Shown one piece after another: positions 51,388 to 60,315 of a stretch of DNA of 64,000 nt (positions are counted from its first letter, which is position 1; every line of letters begins with the position of its first letter). The position numbers and the translations under genes were made by a program. Where the stretch lies: contig JAFKFL010000009.1 of the NCBI GenBank assembly GCA_017308235.1, positions 124,001 to 188,000 of the forward strand, in the 5' to 3' direction. The notes below the pieces were generated by a model that ran no database searches, was not told where the DNA came from, and saw only the letters and a list, made by a program, of their open reading frames with translations. Origin of the DNA: Alphaproteobacteria bacterium. Its GTDB lineage: Bacteria > Pseudomonadota > Alphaproteobacteria > Reyranellales > Reyranellaceae.

Positions 51388-52977
51388 ATGCGGCCCAGGA
51401 TTCTTGGGGCCGGCCTCGTCGCCGCGCTTGTCTGCGGCATGGCCCCGGCCTTAGCGCAAAAAACCGGTGGGACTCTGCGGATCTATCACCGCGACAACCC
51501 GCCCAGCGCCTCGATCCACGAGGAGGCGACCAACTCGACCGTCATCCCCTTCATGTCGCTGTTCAACAACCTGGTGCTCTATGACCAGTCCAAGCCGCAG
51601 AACAGCCCGGACGACATTGTCCCCGACCTTGCCACGTCATGGAACTGGAGTGCCGACGGCAAGGCACTGACTTTCAAGTTGCGCGAAGGCGTGAAATGGC
51701 ACGACGGCCAGCCGTTCACGGCGAAGGATGTCGTCTGCACCTTCGACCTGCTCACGGGCAAGGGCGAGGACAAGCTGCGCCGCAATCCGCGCCAGTCCTG
51801 GTACACCAATGTCGAGCGCGTGACCGCCGACGGCGAATTGCAGGCGACGATTCATCTGCGCCATCCACAGCCTTCGCTACCCTCGCTGCTCGCGTCGGGC
51901 TATTCGCCGATCTATCCCTGTCATGTCCCGTCGGCGCAAATGCGTACCCGGCCGATCGGCACGGGGCCGTTCAAGTTCGCCGAGTTCAAACAGAACGAGG
52001 GCATGAAGGTCACGCGCAATCCGGACTATTGGAAGAAGGGCCATCCCTATCTCGACGGCATCGACTTCACGATCGTGCCCAATCGTGCCACCGCGATGCT
52101 GGGTTTCGTCTCGGGGCGTTTTGACATGACCTTCCCCTGGGAGGTCACGATGCCATTGCTGAAGGACGTGAAGAGCCAGTCACCGAACGCGGTCTGCCAG
52201 GTCACGTCGATGAACAACAGCACCAACCTGATCGTGAACCGTGACGCCCCACCATTCGACAATCCAGATCTTCGCCGCGCGCTCTCGCTTGCGATGGACC
52301 GCAAGGCCTTCGTCGATATCCTGAACCAGGGCGACGCCCAGCTGGGCGGCATCATGCAGCCGCCGACCGACGGCATCTGGGGAATGCCAACGGAGATGTT
52401 CGCGTCGGTTCCCGGCTACGGGCCGGACGTCGCGAAGAACCGCGCCGAGGCGCGCGACCTTATGAAGAAGGCAGGCTACGGGCCGGACAAACACCTGCCC
52501 CTGAAAGTCTCGACGCGCGGCATCTCGCTCTACAAGGATCCTGCCGTGATCCTCGTCGACCAGCTGAAGGAGATCTGGATCGACGCCGAGGTCGAAATCG
52601 TCGACACGCCGCAATGGTTCCCCAAGGTAGCGCGCAAAGCCTATTCCGTTGGCCTCAACACCACCGGCAATGGCGTCGACGATCCCGACCAGAACTTCTT
52701 CGAGAACTTCTCCTGCAAGTCGGAGCGCAACTATACAGGCTACTGCAATCCCGAGATCGACAAGATGATCGAGCAGCAATCGGCCGAAACGGACAAAGAC
52801 AAGCGCCGCAAGCTCGTCTGGGAGATCGACCGCAGGCTTCTGGAGGACAATGCGCGACCGATCATCATGTGGAACCGCGCCGCCTCCTGCGTGCAGCCCT
52901 ACGTCAAAGGTTACGTGCCGCAAGTGAACAGCGTCTACAACGGGTTCCGTTTCGAGGACGTCTGGCTCGACAAATAA
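51388..52977 (+). CDS. Family 5 (peptide/opine/nickel) ABC substrate-binding protein, orphan
   Basis: 529 aa with a signal peptide ending 'GMAPALA'. SBP_bac_5 landmarks: 'GGTLRIYHRDNPPSASIHEE', 'DIVPDLATSWNWSADGKALT', 'FKLREGVKWHDGQPFTAKDV', 'TGPFKFAEFKQNEGMKVTRN', 'PDLRRALSLAMDRKAFVDIL'. GGAAGGA lies before the ATG at 51388. It binds peptides or similar amine-containing compounds. No Dpp/Opp permease or ATPase is adjacent in the window, so it may serve a transporter elsewhere. It is followed by a scar of the enolase gene's 3' end. Confidence 0.93.
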   Translation: MRPRILGAGLVAALVCGMAPALAQKTGGTLRIYHRDNPPSASIHEEATNSTVIPFMSLFNNLVLYDQSKPQNSPDDIVPDLATSWNWSADGKALTFKLREGVKWHDGQPFTAKDVVCTFDLLTGKGEDKLRRNPRQSWYTNVERVTADGELQATIHLRHPQPSLPSLLASGYSPIYPCHVPSAQMRTRPIGTGPFKFAEFKQNEGMKVTRNPDYWKKGHPYLDGIDFTIVPNRATAMLGFVSGRFDMTFPWEVTMPLLKDVKSQSPNAVCQVTSMNNSTNLIVNRDAPPFDNPDLRRALSLAMDRKAFVDILNQGDAQLGGIMQPPTDGIWGMPTEMFASVPGYGPDVAKNRAEARDLMKKAGYGPDKHLPLKVSTRGISLYKDPAVILVDQLKEIWIDAEVEIVDTPQWFPKVARKAYSVGLNTTGNGVDDPDQNFFENFSCKSERNYTGYCNPEIDKMIEQQSAETDKDKRRKLVWEIDRRLLEDNARPIIMWNRAASCVQPYVKGYVPQVNSVYNGFRFEDVWLDK

Positions 52978-52994
52978 GAAGCCACGATACGCTC

Positions 52995-53041
52995 TACGAC
53001 AGCACCGCGATCTTCTTGCGCTCTTCTGCGCCGCGTCGGGC
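52995..53041 (-). pseudogene. Scar of the enolase-superfamily gene 3' end
   Basis: 52995-53023 matches 56903-56931 in 28 of 29 bases (the last codons of the enolase-superfamily gene, E-R-K-K-I-A-V-L-S plus a stop, here TAG instead of TAA). 53024-53041 matches 57029-57046 in 18 of 18 bases (L-P-D-A-A-Q-K region). The 97 bp between them in the intact gene are missing, which shifts the frame. Same orientation as the intact gene. It lies 3 bp from the stop of the ABC ATPase gene, so the ABC cassette 53045-56824 is bordered by two copies of this 3' end. Confidence 0.85.
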
Positions 53042-53044
53042 CGC

Positions 53045-54100
53045 CTAGTCGAGAATGTGGATGCCTTCGGGATGGAAATGCACAGCCACCGATTGGCCAA
53101 CATCGATCGGCGGCTGGCGGTAATGATCTGTCGCCGCAACCTGCAGCCGCTCGCCGCCCAGCGACACCTGATAATCGGTCTTCTCGCCCAGGAACGTGCG
53201 TTGTTCGACCCGGCCGATCGGTATGCTCGACGCAGCCGGCGCGATCCCGATCATCTCCGGCCGGATCACGAGACGGACGGCCGACCCCGCCGGGCGGCCC
53301 GTCGCCAGCGTGACCCGGGCGCCCAGCACCTCGACATCGCTTGGCGATAGAACGCGACCAGCCAAAAGGTTGGTCCGGCCGATGAAACGGGCGACGAACT
53401 CGGTGGCCGGACGGTAGTAGAGGTCCTGTGCGGTGCCGCTCTGGACGATGACGCCGCGCTCCATCACGGCGATGCGGTCGGAGATCGCCATCGCCTCCTC
53501 CTGGTCGTGCGTCACATACACTGCGGTGATGCCCACCCGCTTTTGCAGCTCACGGATTTGCTCGCGCATCTCCAGCCGCAGCTTGGCATCGAGGTTGCTG
53601 AGCGGCTCGTCGAACAGCAGCACCTTCGGCTGGAACACCACGGCGCGGGCCAACGCCACGCGCTGCTGTTCGCCGCCGGAGAGCTGATGCGGATGCTGGC
53701 GGCCGTAACCCGAGAGGCCGACCGCCGCCAGCATCTCCTCCACCAGGGTCCTGACGGTTTTCTCGTCGCGCCGTTCGACGCGCAGCGCATAGGCCACGTT
53801 GTCGAACACCGACAAGTGCGGGAACAGCGCGTAGTTCTGGAACATGAAGCCGATGCCGCGCCGGTTGGGCAGGACATGGGTGACATCCTGGCCGTCGATC
53901 GAGATCGTCCCCTCGTCCGGCGTCTCGAAGCCCGCGATCATGCGCAGGGTCGTCGACTTGCCGCAGCCCGAGGGACCAAGCAGCGTCACCAGCTCGCCCT
54001 GCCCCACGCCGAGCGACACGTCGCGCACGGCATAGACCTCGCCTTTCACCGTGTGGTCGAAGCGCTTGGACACGCGGTCGAGACGAATGCCGTTGGCCAT
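53045..54100 (-). CDS. FbpC/PotA-type ABC ATP-binding protein (second Fbp-like system)
   Basis: 351 aa. Walker A LGPSGCGKST at 41-50, signature LSGGEQQRVALARAV, Walker B VLLFDEPLSNLDAKLR, and a C-terminal TOBE domain ('LVIRPEMIGIAP', 'RTFLGEKTDYQVSLGGERLQ'). The start 'MANGIRLDRVSKRF' has CGGAGGAT about 7 bp upstream. It lies 4 bp after the permease stop. Order here is binding protein, permease, ATPase, unlike the first Fbp-like system. Its 3' end directly abuts the enolase-gene scar. Confidence 0.93.
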   Translation of the reverse strand: MANGIRLDRVSKRFDHTVKGEVYAVRDVSLGVGQGELVTLLGPSGCGKSTTLRMIAGFETPDEGTISIDGQDVTHVLPNRRGIGFMFQNYALFPHLSVFDNVAYALRVERRDEKTVRTLVEEMLAAVGLSGYGRQHPHQLSGGEQQRVALARAVVFQPKVLLFDEPLSNLDAKLRLEMREQIRELQKRVGITAVYVTHDQEEAMAISDRIAVMERGVIVQSGTAQDLYYRPATEFVARFIGRTNLLAGRVLSPSDVEVLGARVTLATGRPAGSAVRLVIRPEMIGIAPAASSIPIGRVEQRTFLGEKTDYQVSLGGERLQVAATDHYRQPPIDVGQSVAVHFHPEGIHILD

Positions 54101-54104
54101 GCGC

Positions 54105-55841
54105 CTATCCTCCGAGGAAACTGCGGGCAGCCGCACCCGCGGCCGGCGCCCTGAGTCGGGCCAGGACGGCACTGAGGATGGCCACCACGACGAACACGAC
54201 CACGATCACGAAGACGGAGAAAGCGGCGGCCGGTCCCAGTGCGAGCTCCGTCATGTTCTCGAGGATGCGCACGGTGATCAGGGTCCAGGAGATCGATACC
54301 AGGAAAATCGTGGCGCTGATCGCCGTCATCGAGCGGATGAAGACGACTCCCAGACCGGCGAAGAAGGCCGGTGCGATCAGCGGCAGGGTCACGCGCCGGA
54401 AGGTCTCGCCGCTGCCGGCGCCGAGGCTCGACGACGCCTCCTCGATGCTGCGGTCGATCTGCTGCAGGAGGGCGACGGTGGCGCGGATGCCGGTCGGGCT
54501 GTAGCGAAAGATGTAGCAGGCGATGATGATCAGCACGCCGCCGGTCAACGCCACCGGAGGATCATTGAAGGCGATCAGGTAGCCGATGCCGACGATGGTG
54601 CCGGGAAGCGCGTAGTTGATCATCGCCACCAACTCCATCGCCCGCTGTCCCGGAAAGCGGCGACGGGCGATCAGGTAGCCGACCAGCACGCCATAGAGGC
54701 CGCCCAGCGGCATGCCGATCGCGGCGATGATCAGCGTGTCGCGGATCGCCGGCAGGCCTTCGGTGAAGATCACGCGGTAATGGTTGAGGGTGAAGCTGTT
54801 GTTGGCGCCGAATGCCCGCACCAGCGAAGCCCAGAGCAGCAGGGCGTAGAAGTAGACGATGAGTGCCGCGACCAGGAAGCAACCGGCGGTCAGCAACCAG
54901 GCGACCCAGGGGGCAAGCGCGCGGCTGCGCGAGCGCTGGCCGACCTTGCCGGTCACCGTGACGTAAACGCGCCGTCCGACCCAGTAGCGCTGCAACAGGA
55001 ACACCGCGGCGGCCGGTACGAGCAACACCAGCGACAGGACCGCGCCGCCCTTGAAGTCGAACATGCCGGTGATCTGCAGGTAAGCCTGCGTTGGCAACAC
55101 TGGGAAAGAATTGCCGGCGAGGATCAGCGGCGTCGCGAAATCGGCCAGGGATGCCGCGAACAGCAGCAGGAAAGCATTGGCGAAGCCCGGCACCGCGAGC
55201 GGCAGGGTGACGGTGCGGAAGATCCGCCAGCGCGAGCCGCCAAGGCTCGACGCCATCTCCTCGAGGTTGGGATCGATCGCCGCCAGGATCGGCCGCAAAG
55301 TGAGATAGGCGATCGGGAAATAGGTTAACGTCTCGGCGAGCGCCGTGCTCCAGTAGCCGTAGGGCGAGACGTTGGTGAAACCGAGCAGGTCGTGACTGAT
55401 GAAGCCCTTGGGGCCGAACGAGAAGATGATCGAGATCGAGGTGGTGAAAGGCGGCGATACGAGCGGCAGCAGCGCCGCGGCGTCGAGGCAGGTCAGCCAA
55501 TGGCGGCCAAGACCGCCGCGGACGGAGGTGAGTGCGAACAGGAACCCCAGCGCCGTGCCCAGCACGCCCACCGACGCTGCGAGAAACAGGCTGTTGAAGA
55601 ACGAGGACCGATGATTCTCGTCCGACAATACGGCCGCGAGCGGCGCCAGCGTCACATGTCCTTCGTCCACGAAGGCGCGCTGGATCAGCTCGACGAGCGG
55701 GAAGAGCACGAACAGCGCCAGCAGCGCCCATAGCACGGCCACGGTGACGAGCAGCGCGGGATCGCCGGCGATCCCACGCCCCGTCGTCAGGAAACGCGAC
55801 TTCACCAAGCTTACTGCGCCGGCAGGACTTCCTTCACCCAT
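54105..55841 (-). CDS. FbpB-type ABC permease, two fused halves (second system)
   Basis: 578-aa fused permease with two EAA loops, 'LEEMASSLGGSRWRIFRTVT' and 'IEEASSSLGAGSGETFRRVT'. About 12 membrane helices. The ATG at 55841 overlaps the binding-protein end by 31 bp; a GTG at 55805 (start V-K-S-R-F-L) just after that stop is an alternative, and neither has a clear Shine-Dalgarno. Works with the ATPase at 53045 and the binding protein at 55811. Confidence 0.91.
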   Translation of the reverse strand: MGEGSPAGAVSLVKSRFLTTGRGIAGDPALLVTVAVLWALLALFVLFPLVELIQRAFVDEGHVTLAPLAAVLSDENHRSSFFNSLFLAASVGVLGTALGFLFALTSVRGGLGRHWLTCLDAAALLPLVSPPFTTSISIIFSFGPKGFISHDLLGFTNVSPYGYWSTALAETLTYFPIAYLTLRPILAAIDPNLEEMASSLGGSRWRIFRTVTLPLAVPGFANAFLLLFAASLADFATPLILAGNSFPVLPTQAYLQITGMFDFKGGAVLSLVLLVPAAAVFLLQRYWVGRRVYVTVTGKVGQRSRSRALAPWVAWLLTAGCFLVAALIVYFYALLLWASLVRAFGANNSFTLNHYRVIFTEGLPAIRDTLIIAAIGMPLGGLYGVLVGYLIARRRFPGQRAMELVAMINYALPGTIVGIGYLIAFNDPPVALTGGVLIIIACYIFRYSPTGIRATVALLQQIDRSIEEASSSLGAGSGETFRRVTLPLIAPAFFAGLGVVFIRSMTAISATIFLVSISWTLITVRILENMTELALGPAAAFSVFVIVVVFVVVAILSAVLARLRAPAAGAAARSFLGG

Positions 55842-56824
55842 TTATCGACGATCCGCTTGCGGTTGGCGCCGGCATAAGCGTCGTCGATCGGGATGATGTT
55901 GGCGCCCTTTAGCACCGCGGCGACGGCGGGGTCGGTCTTCACGTCGGGATTAGCCGGCACGAAGCCGATCTTGTGCTGCGAGAGCTTGGATTGCATGGCC
56001 GCGCTGGTCGCGAAGTCGATCAGCTTCTTCGCCTCGACCGGATGCTTGGCGCCCTTGATCAGCGCAATCGCCTCGGCGGCAGCGCCGATGCCCTCCTTGG
56101 GCAGGCTGATCGTGATGTCATACCCCTTCTCGCGGGTCTCGAGCGCGTCGACGATGAAAAAGATGCCGCCGCCCGCCTGGCCCAGGCCGACCGGCAGCGT
56201 GCCGCCGCCGCCGCTCTTGGTGTAGACCTGCACGTTCTGGCGCAGCTTCTTCAAATAAGCGAAGGCCTTGTCCTCGTCGCGCTTGTTGACCTCCAGCACC
56301 GAGAAGATGCGCGTCACCGCCGTGCCCGAAGTCCGGGCGTCGGCCATCTGCAGCATGTTCTTGTAGGCGGGGTTCAGGAGATCGTCCCACGAGGCGGGCG
56401 GCTGCAGGTTGTGCGCCTTGAGGAAGGCCGTGTTGGTCATGAACACCAGCGGATCGTCGGCGATCGCCGTCCACTGGCCGTCGGCATGCTTGAACCGCGC
56501 CGGCAGCTTGTCGAACGAGGGCGACTTGTAGGGCTCGAAGATGCCTTCCTTGATGCCGGCGGCGAAGGTTTCGACTGGCCCGCCGAACAGCACATCGACG
56601 CGCGGATTGCCCTTCTCGGCGATCACTCGGGCCAGCGCCTCGCCGGACGAGAAGCGCAGGAAATTGACCTTGATGCCGCTTGCCTTCTCGAACTCTTCGA
56701 ACATTGGCCGGGCATAGTTCTCGGGCCAGATCGAGTAGACGTTCAGCGGTTCGGCTGCCTGCGCGCCCGTCAGCAAGCCCAGCAACCCAGCCACAACCGC
56801 CAACGCCCCGACGATCTTCTTCAT
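55811..56824 (-). CDS. FbpA/AfuA-like ABC substrate-binding protein (second system)
   Basis: 337 aa from 'MKKIVGALAVVAGLLGLL' at 56824 with GGAGG upstream; signal peptide ends 'TGAQA'. Fold landmarks: 'PLNVYSIWPENYARPMFEEF', 'VNFLRFSSGEALARVIAE', 'DVLFGGPVETFAAGIKEG', 'LPVGLGQAGGGIFFIVDALE'. The ligand is unknown; clustering with an enolase-superfamily enzyme and an esterase suggests an organic acid or sugar acid rather than iron (inference). The gap to the enolase gene (56825-56901) contains a GTGACAGTTTTGTTAC dyad-like stretch. Confidence 0.91.
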   Translation of the reverse strand: MKKIVGALAVVAGLLGLLTGAQAAEPLNVYSIWPENYARPMFEEFEKASGIKVNFLRFSSGEALARVIAEKGNPRVDVLFGGPVETFAAGIKEGIFEPYKSPSFDKLPARFKHADGQWTAIADDPLVFMTNTAFLKAHNLQPPASWDDLLNPAYKNMLQMADARTSGTAVTRIFSVLEVNKRDEDKAFAYLKKLRQNVQVYTKSGGGGTLPVGLGQAGGGIFFIVDALETREKGYDITISLPKEGIGAAAEAIALIKGAKHPVEAKKLIDFATSAAMQSKLSQHKIGFVPANPDVKTDPAVAAVLKGANIIPIDDAYAGANRKRIVDKWVKEVLPAQ

Positions 56825-56901
56825 CCTCCCCTCCATTGTGACAGTTTTGTTACTTGGAGGGATATTGGCCCGTCCTGTCGCGAACGTCCATGCGGCAATC
56901 G

Positions 56902-58005
56902 TTACGACAGCACCGCGATCTTTTTGCGCTCGATCAGGCCGAAGTCGATGGCCGCTCCAACACCTGGCTCGTGCGGCACATGCACCATGCCGTCACGGCC
57001 CACGACGATGTCCTTCTCCAGCCCGTACTTCTGCGCCGCGTCGGGCAACAGCACCTCGAAGAAAGTGGTGTTGCGGATCGCGGCGATCACATGGAGGTTG
57101 GCGAGATTGTTGAACGAGTTGCCGCCGTGGTGGACCTCGAAGCTCATCCGGAATGCTTCGGCAAGATGCGCTGCCTTCACCAACGTCGTGATGCCGCCCT
57201 TCACCGCCACGTCACCGCGCAGGAAATCGGTCGCCTGCTGCATGATCCATGGCTGGTAGGCCTCGAGGCCGGTGATGGGATACTCGGTGGCGAGGATCGG
57301 GATCGAGAGCTGCTGCTTCAGCTTCACGTAGTTGTAGATGTCCTGGTCGTGCAGCGGATCCTCGTACCAGAAGAAGTCCAGCTCCTCGGCGGCCCGGCCG
57401 ACTCGCAGCGCCGCCGGATAGTCGTAGGCCCAGGTCGAATCCAGCATGACCGTGTAATCGCCCACCGCGCGGCGCACCGCCTCGCAGACCTTGATGTCGG
57501 TCTGCCATTGCGTCGGCGGATGGATCTTGTAAGCGGCCCAACCCTCCTCCTTGTGCTTTAGCGCCTCTTCCGCGTACGCCTCGGGCGACGCAAGTACGGC
57601 CGAGCTCGCATAGGCGGGCACCGATTCGCGGAACGTGCCCAGCAGGCGATGGATCGGCTGACCCATTGCTTTGCCGACGAGGTCCCACAGCGCGACATCG
57701 ACCGCACCGATGCAGCGAACGCCCGCGGTGCGCTGGCGGCGCCAGAGTTCGGCGACGATCGCCTCGCGCATGATCGGGTTCTTTCCCATCAGGATCGGCT
57801 TCAGATGGGTGATCAGGCCCTGTCCGTCGTTGGCCGCGGAATTCGAGGCCGAGCCCAGGAAGGCATGGCCTTCGACGCCGTCGTCGGTTTTGAGGCACAA
57901 AAAGCCGAGCGCGCTCGATCCCGAGAAGCGGGAGATTTGCCCGTATTGGGTGGCGGGAATATCGTCCCAGGAAAAGAGCGTGAGCGAGACGTCGGTGATT
58001 TTCAT
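56902..58005 (-). CDS. Enolase-superfamily (mandelate racemase/muconate lactonizing) enzyme
   Basis: 367 aa. Barrel residues: K160-x-H162 in 'AAYKIHPPTQW', Mg ligands D189 ('MLDSTWAY'), E215 ('FFWYEDPLHD') and E241 ('LATEYPITG'), and H292/H293 in 'FEVHHGGNS'. The K-x-H motif and the distal His fit acid-sugar or hydroxy-acid dehydratases of the mandelate-racemase group. The start 'MKITDVSLTLF' overlaps the esterase stop (ATGA at 58002-58005). It precedes a full Fbp-type importer, so enzyme and transporter probably act on one pathway. Its 3' end is partly copied at 52995-53041. Confidence 0.93.
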   Translation of the reverse strand: MKITDVSLTLFSWDDIPATQYGQISRFSGSSALGFLCLKTDDGVEGHAFLGSASNSAANDGQGLITHLKPILMGKNPIMREAIVAELWRRQRTAGVRCIGAVDVALWDLVGKAMGQPIHRLLGTFRESVPAYASSAVLASPEAYAEEALKHKEEGWAAYKIHPPTQWQTDIKVCEAVRRAVGDYTVMLDSTWAYDYPAALRVGRAAEELDFFWYEDPLHDQDIYNYVKLKQQLSIPILATEYPITGLEAYQPWIMQQATDFLRGDVAVKGGITTLVKAAHLAEAFRMSFEVHHGGNSFNNLANLHVIAAIRNTTFFEVLLPDAAQKYGLEKDIVVGRDGMVHVPHEPGVGAAIDFGLIERKKIAVLS

Positions 58006-59543
58006 GCGCCCTCCCAAACCTGTCGTTCCGCGCCGTAAGGATCGTTCTTCAGCCGGCACTCGGTGTCGAAGATCATCGTCGGCCGCGTCGCGGTCGAATA
58101 GACGGGCCAATCGGGAAGGCCCGCGTGCCCTGGCCGACCCGTCCTCGCGAAGGCGATCCAACTCAGCGCCATGCGTTCGCCCAAAGCCAGCCGTGTCGGA
58201 TCATCGCCTGTCAACGCCGCCTCGGCGAGATTATTGAACACGAAAGGAATTTCGAGAGTGTGACAGGAGCGCAGTCTTCCGCCCAGGACCGGCGTTTCCC
58301 AAGCAAACAGATAGACGAACACATCCGCCGCTCGCTGCGCGAGTTTGCGCTCGGCGATGGCGAGCGAGAGGCTGCGCACGCCGAGGTCACCAACGATCGA
58401 AAGGCCGATCTCATCGGCCGCCATTCCAGGCTGCGCCTTGCGGTAGGCCGCGATCACATCGGCTGCGCGCGCGCCGACATAGGGCATCATCGCCTCGACA
58501 AGAGTGTCGAATGTCGCCTTTCTGACCCAGTCCAGATGACCGAGGAACAGCGCCATCTCGTCCTTGTTGGTGCCGATCATCAGCGGCACATGCGCCGACA
58601 CCGAGGGCGCAGCCGGCGCAAAGGGACCACCGGGAAAGAATGTGCCGTCGATCACTGGATTGAAGCCAAGCCGCCGACGGTTGCTGAAGGAGGCTCGGCT
58701 CACCGTGGCCTGCACCGCGTTCTGGGCCTTCAGGATCGTGAGCGCGGGCAGCTCGCGCAGCTTGCCGGCCGACGCGGCATCAAGGCCAAGCTCCGCCAAT
58801 ACCTGGCGCGTCGTTTTCGTGCCGTCTTCGCGGTCGGCCATCTGCACGGCCGGGCCGCTCTGGATCACAGCCTTGTGAAACAGGCCCTTGGCCGAGGGCA
58901 GTGCCATCAGCACACACACTTTCGCGCCGCCGCCTGACTCTCCGAAGATCGTGACGTTCCCTGCATCACCGCCGAAGGCGGCGATATTGTCCCGGACCCA
59001 TTCGAGCGCGGCGACAATGTCGCGCATGCCCGCCGTGCCCGCGCCGGCAAATGCCTCGCCGGCGATATCTTCCAGATGCAGATACCCCAGCGCGCCGAGG
59101 CGGTGATTGATCGACACGACCACGACGTCATCGAGGCGGCAGAGATTGGCGCCGTCGGTCCAGGGCGAGGATCCTGAGCCGGTAACGAACGCGCCGCCAT
59201 GGCACCAGAACAGAACTGGCCGCTTCCTGCCTTCAAGGCCCGACGTCCAGATATTGAGGTAGAGGCAGTCCTCACTGATCTTCTGACGGCCGCCGAGCGT
59301 GAAAAGCTTGAGCAGGTTGGCCGGCAGGCCGAAGACGTTTTCGGCCTGGATCGACATGTTGCCGTACGATGCGGCCTCGCGGACACCAGGCCACGGCGCG
59401 GCCTTCTGTGGCGGTTTCCAGCGCAAAGCTCCCAGCGGCGGTGCAGCATAGGGAACGCCTTTGAAGGTGCGCACGCCGCCCTCGACGGTACCGCGGACGC
59501 GGCCGCTCGCAGTTTCAACGATGCAGCCGTCCATCATGCGCAT
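58002..59543 (-). CDS. Type B carboxylesterase
   Basis: 513 aa. Typical of para-nitrobenzyl esterase-like enzymes: 'GRVRGTVEGGVRTFKGVPYA', 'SEDCLYLNIWTSG', the oxyanion loop 'WCHGGAFVTGSGSSPWTDG', the nucleophile in 'FGESGGGAKVCVLMALP' and the catalytic His in 'SCHTLEIPFVFNNL'. No signal peptide, so intracellular. The start is one of three ATGs at 59543-59532; GGGGAG lies just upstream. First gene of the operon esterase, enolase-like, ABC importer. Only 35 bp separate it from the divergent gene at 59579. Confidence 0.93.
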   Translation of the reverse strand: MRMMDGCIVETASGRVRGTVEGGVRTFKGVPYAAPPLGALRWKPPQKAAPWPGVREAASYGNMSIQAENVFGLPANLLKLFTLGGRQKISEDCLYLNIWTSGLEGRKRPVLFWCHGGAFVTGSGSSPWTDGANLCRLDDVVVVSINHRLGALGYLHLEDIAGEAFAGAGTAGMRDIVAALEWVRDNIAAFGGDAGNVTIFGESGGGAKVCVLMALPSAKGLFHKAVIQSGPAVQMADREDGTKTTRQVLAELGLDAASAGKLRELPALTILKAQNAVQATVSRASFSNRRRLGFNPVIDGTFFPGGPFAPAAPSVSAHVPLMIGTNKDEMALFLGHLDWVRKATFDTLVEAMMPYVGARAADVIAAYRKAQPGMAADEIGLSIVGDLGVRSLSLAIAERKLAQRAADVFVYLFAWETPVLGGRLRSCHTLEIPFVFNNLAEAALTGDDPTRLALGERMALSWIAFARTGRPGHAGLPDWPVYSTATRPTMIFDTECRLKNDPYGAERQVWEGA

Positions 59544-59578
59544 TTCTCCCCTTGGCCGGTTCAGTATAAGCTCGACGC

Positions 59579-60304
59579 ATGAGCGACAAAGTGAAAGCCG
59601 AACTGGCCCCGACCGGCGTTTTGCGTGCCGGTATCAATCTCTCGAATTTCCTGCTCGTGACGGGCCGCAGCGCCAACGGCGATCCCGAAGGCGTGTCGCC
59701 CGACATGGCGCGCGCGATCGCCGATCGGCTCGGCGTTCCGGTGAAGTACGTGCCGTTCAAGACTCCCGGCGAGCTTGCCGACCAGGCAGGCAACAATGTG
59801 TGGGACATCGGCAACATCGGCGCCGAGCCGCAGCGTGCCGCCGTGATCGCCTTCACCGCTGCTTATTGCGAGATCGAAGCGACCTACATGGTCCCGGCCG
59901 GCTCGCCGATCAAAACCATCGCGGATGTCGACAAGAAAGGCGTGCGCATCGCCGTCTCCGCACGCTCGGCCTACGGGCTGTGGCTTGAGAACAACATCAA
60001 GAACGCGACCCTCGTTCCCATTGCGGGGCTGGATGCCGCCTTCAACAAGTTCGTCGACGACAGGCTTGACGTGCTGGCGGGCCTGCGCCCGGGGCTCCTG
60101 AAGGATATCGAGAAGCTGCCGAGCGCCAAAATCCTCGATGGCAAATTCAGCGCCGTGCAACAGGCGGTCGGAACGCCGCGCGCCAATACCGCTAGCGCCA
60201 AGTTCCTGTCCGATTTCGTCGAGGAGGCCAAGCGGTCGGGCCTGGTCGCCCAGCTGATCGCGAAGCACAAGGTCAAGGGCCTGTCGGTCGCGCCGCCGGC
60301 CTGA
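59579..60304 (+). CDS. Family 3 ABC binding-protein homologue without signal peptide
   Basis: 241 aa with the amino-acid (SBP_bac_3) fold: 'LRAGINLSNFLLVTGRSANG', 'VSPDMARAIADRLGVPVKYV', 'NVWDIGNIGAEPQRAAVIAF', 'TAAYCEIEATYMVPAGSPI'. The N-terminus 'MSDKVKAELAPTG' is polar and has no export signal or lipobox, so the protein is probably cytoplasmic, perhaps a sensor or carrier of the ligand, or an enzyme-like relative such as a cyclohexadienyl-dehydratase-type protein. No permease is next to it. Convergent with the sugar permease gene. Confidence 0.85.
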   Translation: MSDKVKAELAPTGVLRAGINLSNFLLVTGRSANGDPEGVSPDMARAIADRLGVPVKYVPFKTPGELADQAGNNVWDIGNIGAEPQRAAVIAFTAAYCEIEATYMVPAGSPIKTIADVDKKGVRIAVSARSAYGLWLENNIKNATLVPIAGLDAAFNKFVDDRLDVLAGLRPGLLKDIEKLPSAKILDGKFSAVQQAVGTPRANTASAKFLSDFVEEAKRSGLVAQLIAKHKVKGLSVAPPA

Positions 60305-60315
60305 GCCTCGTCTTC

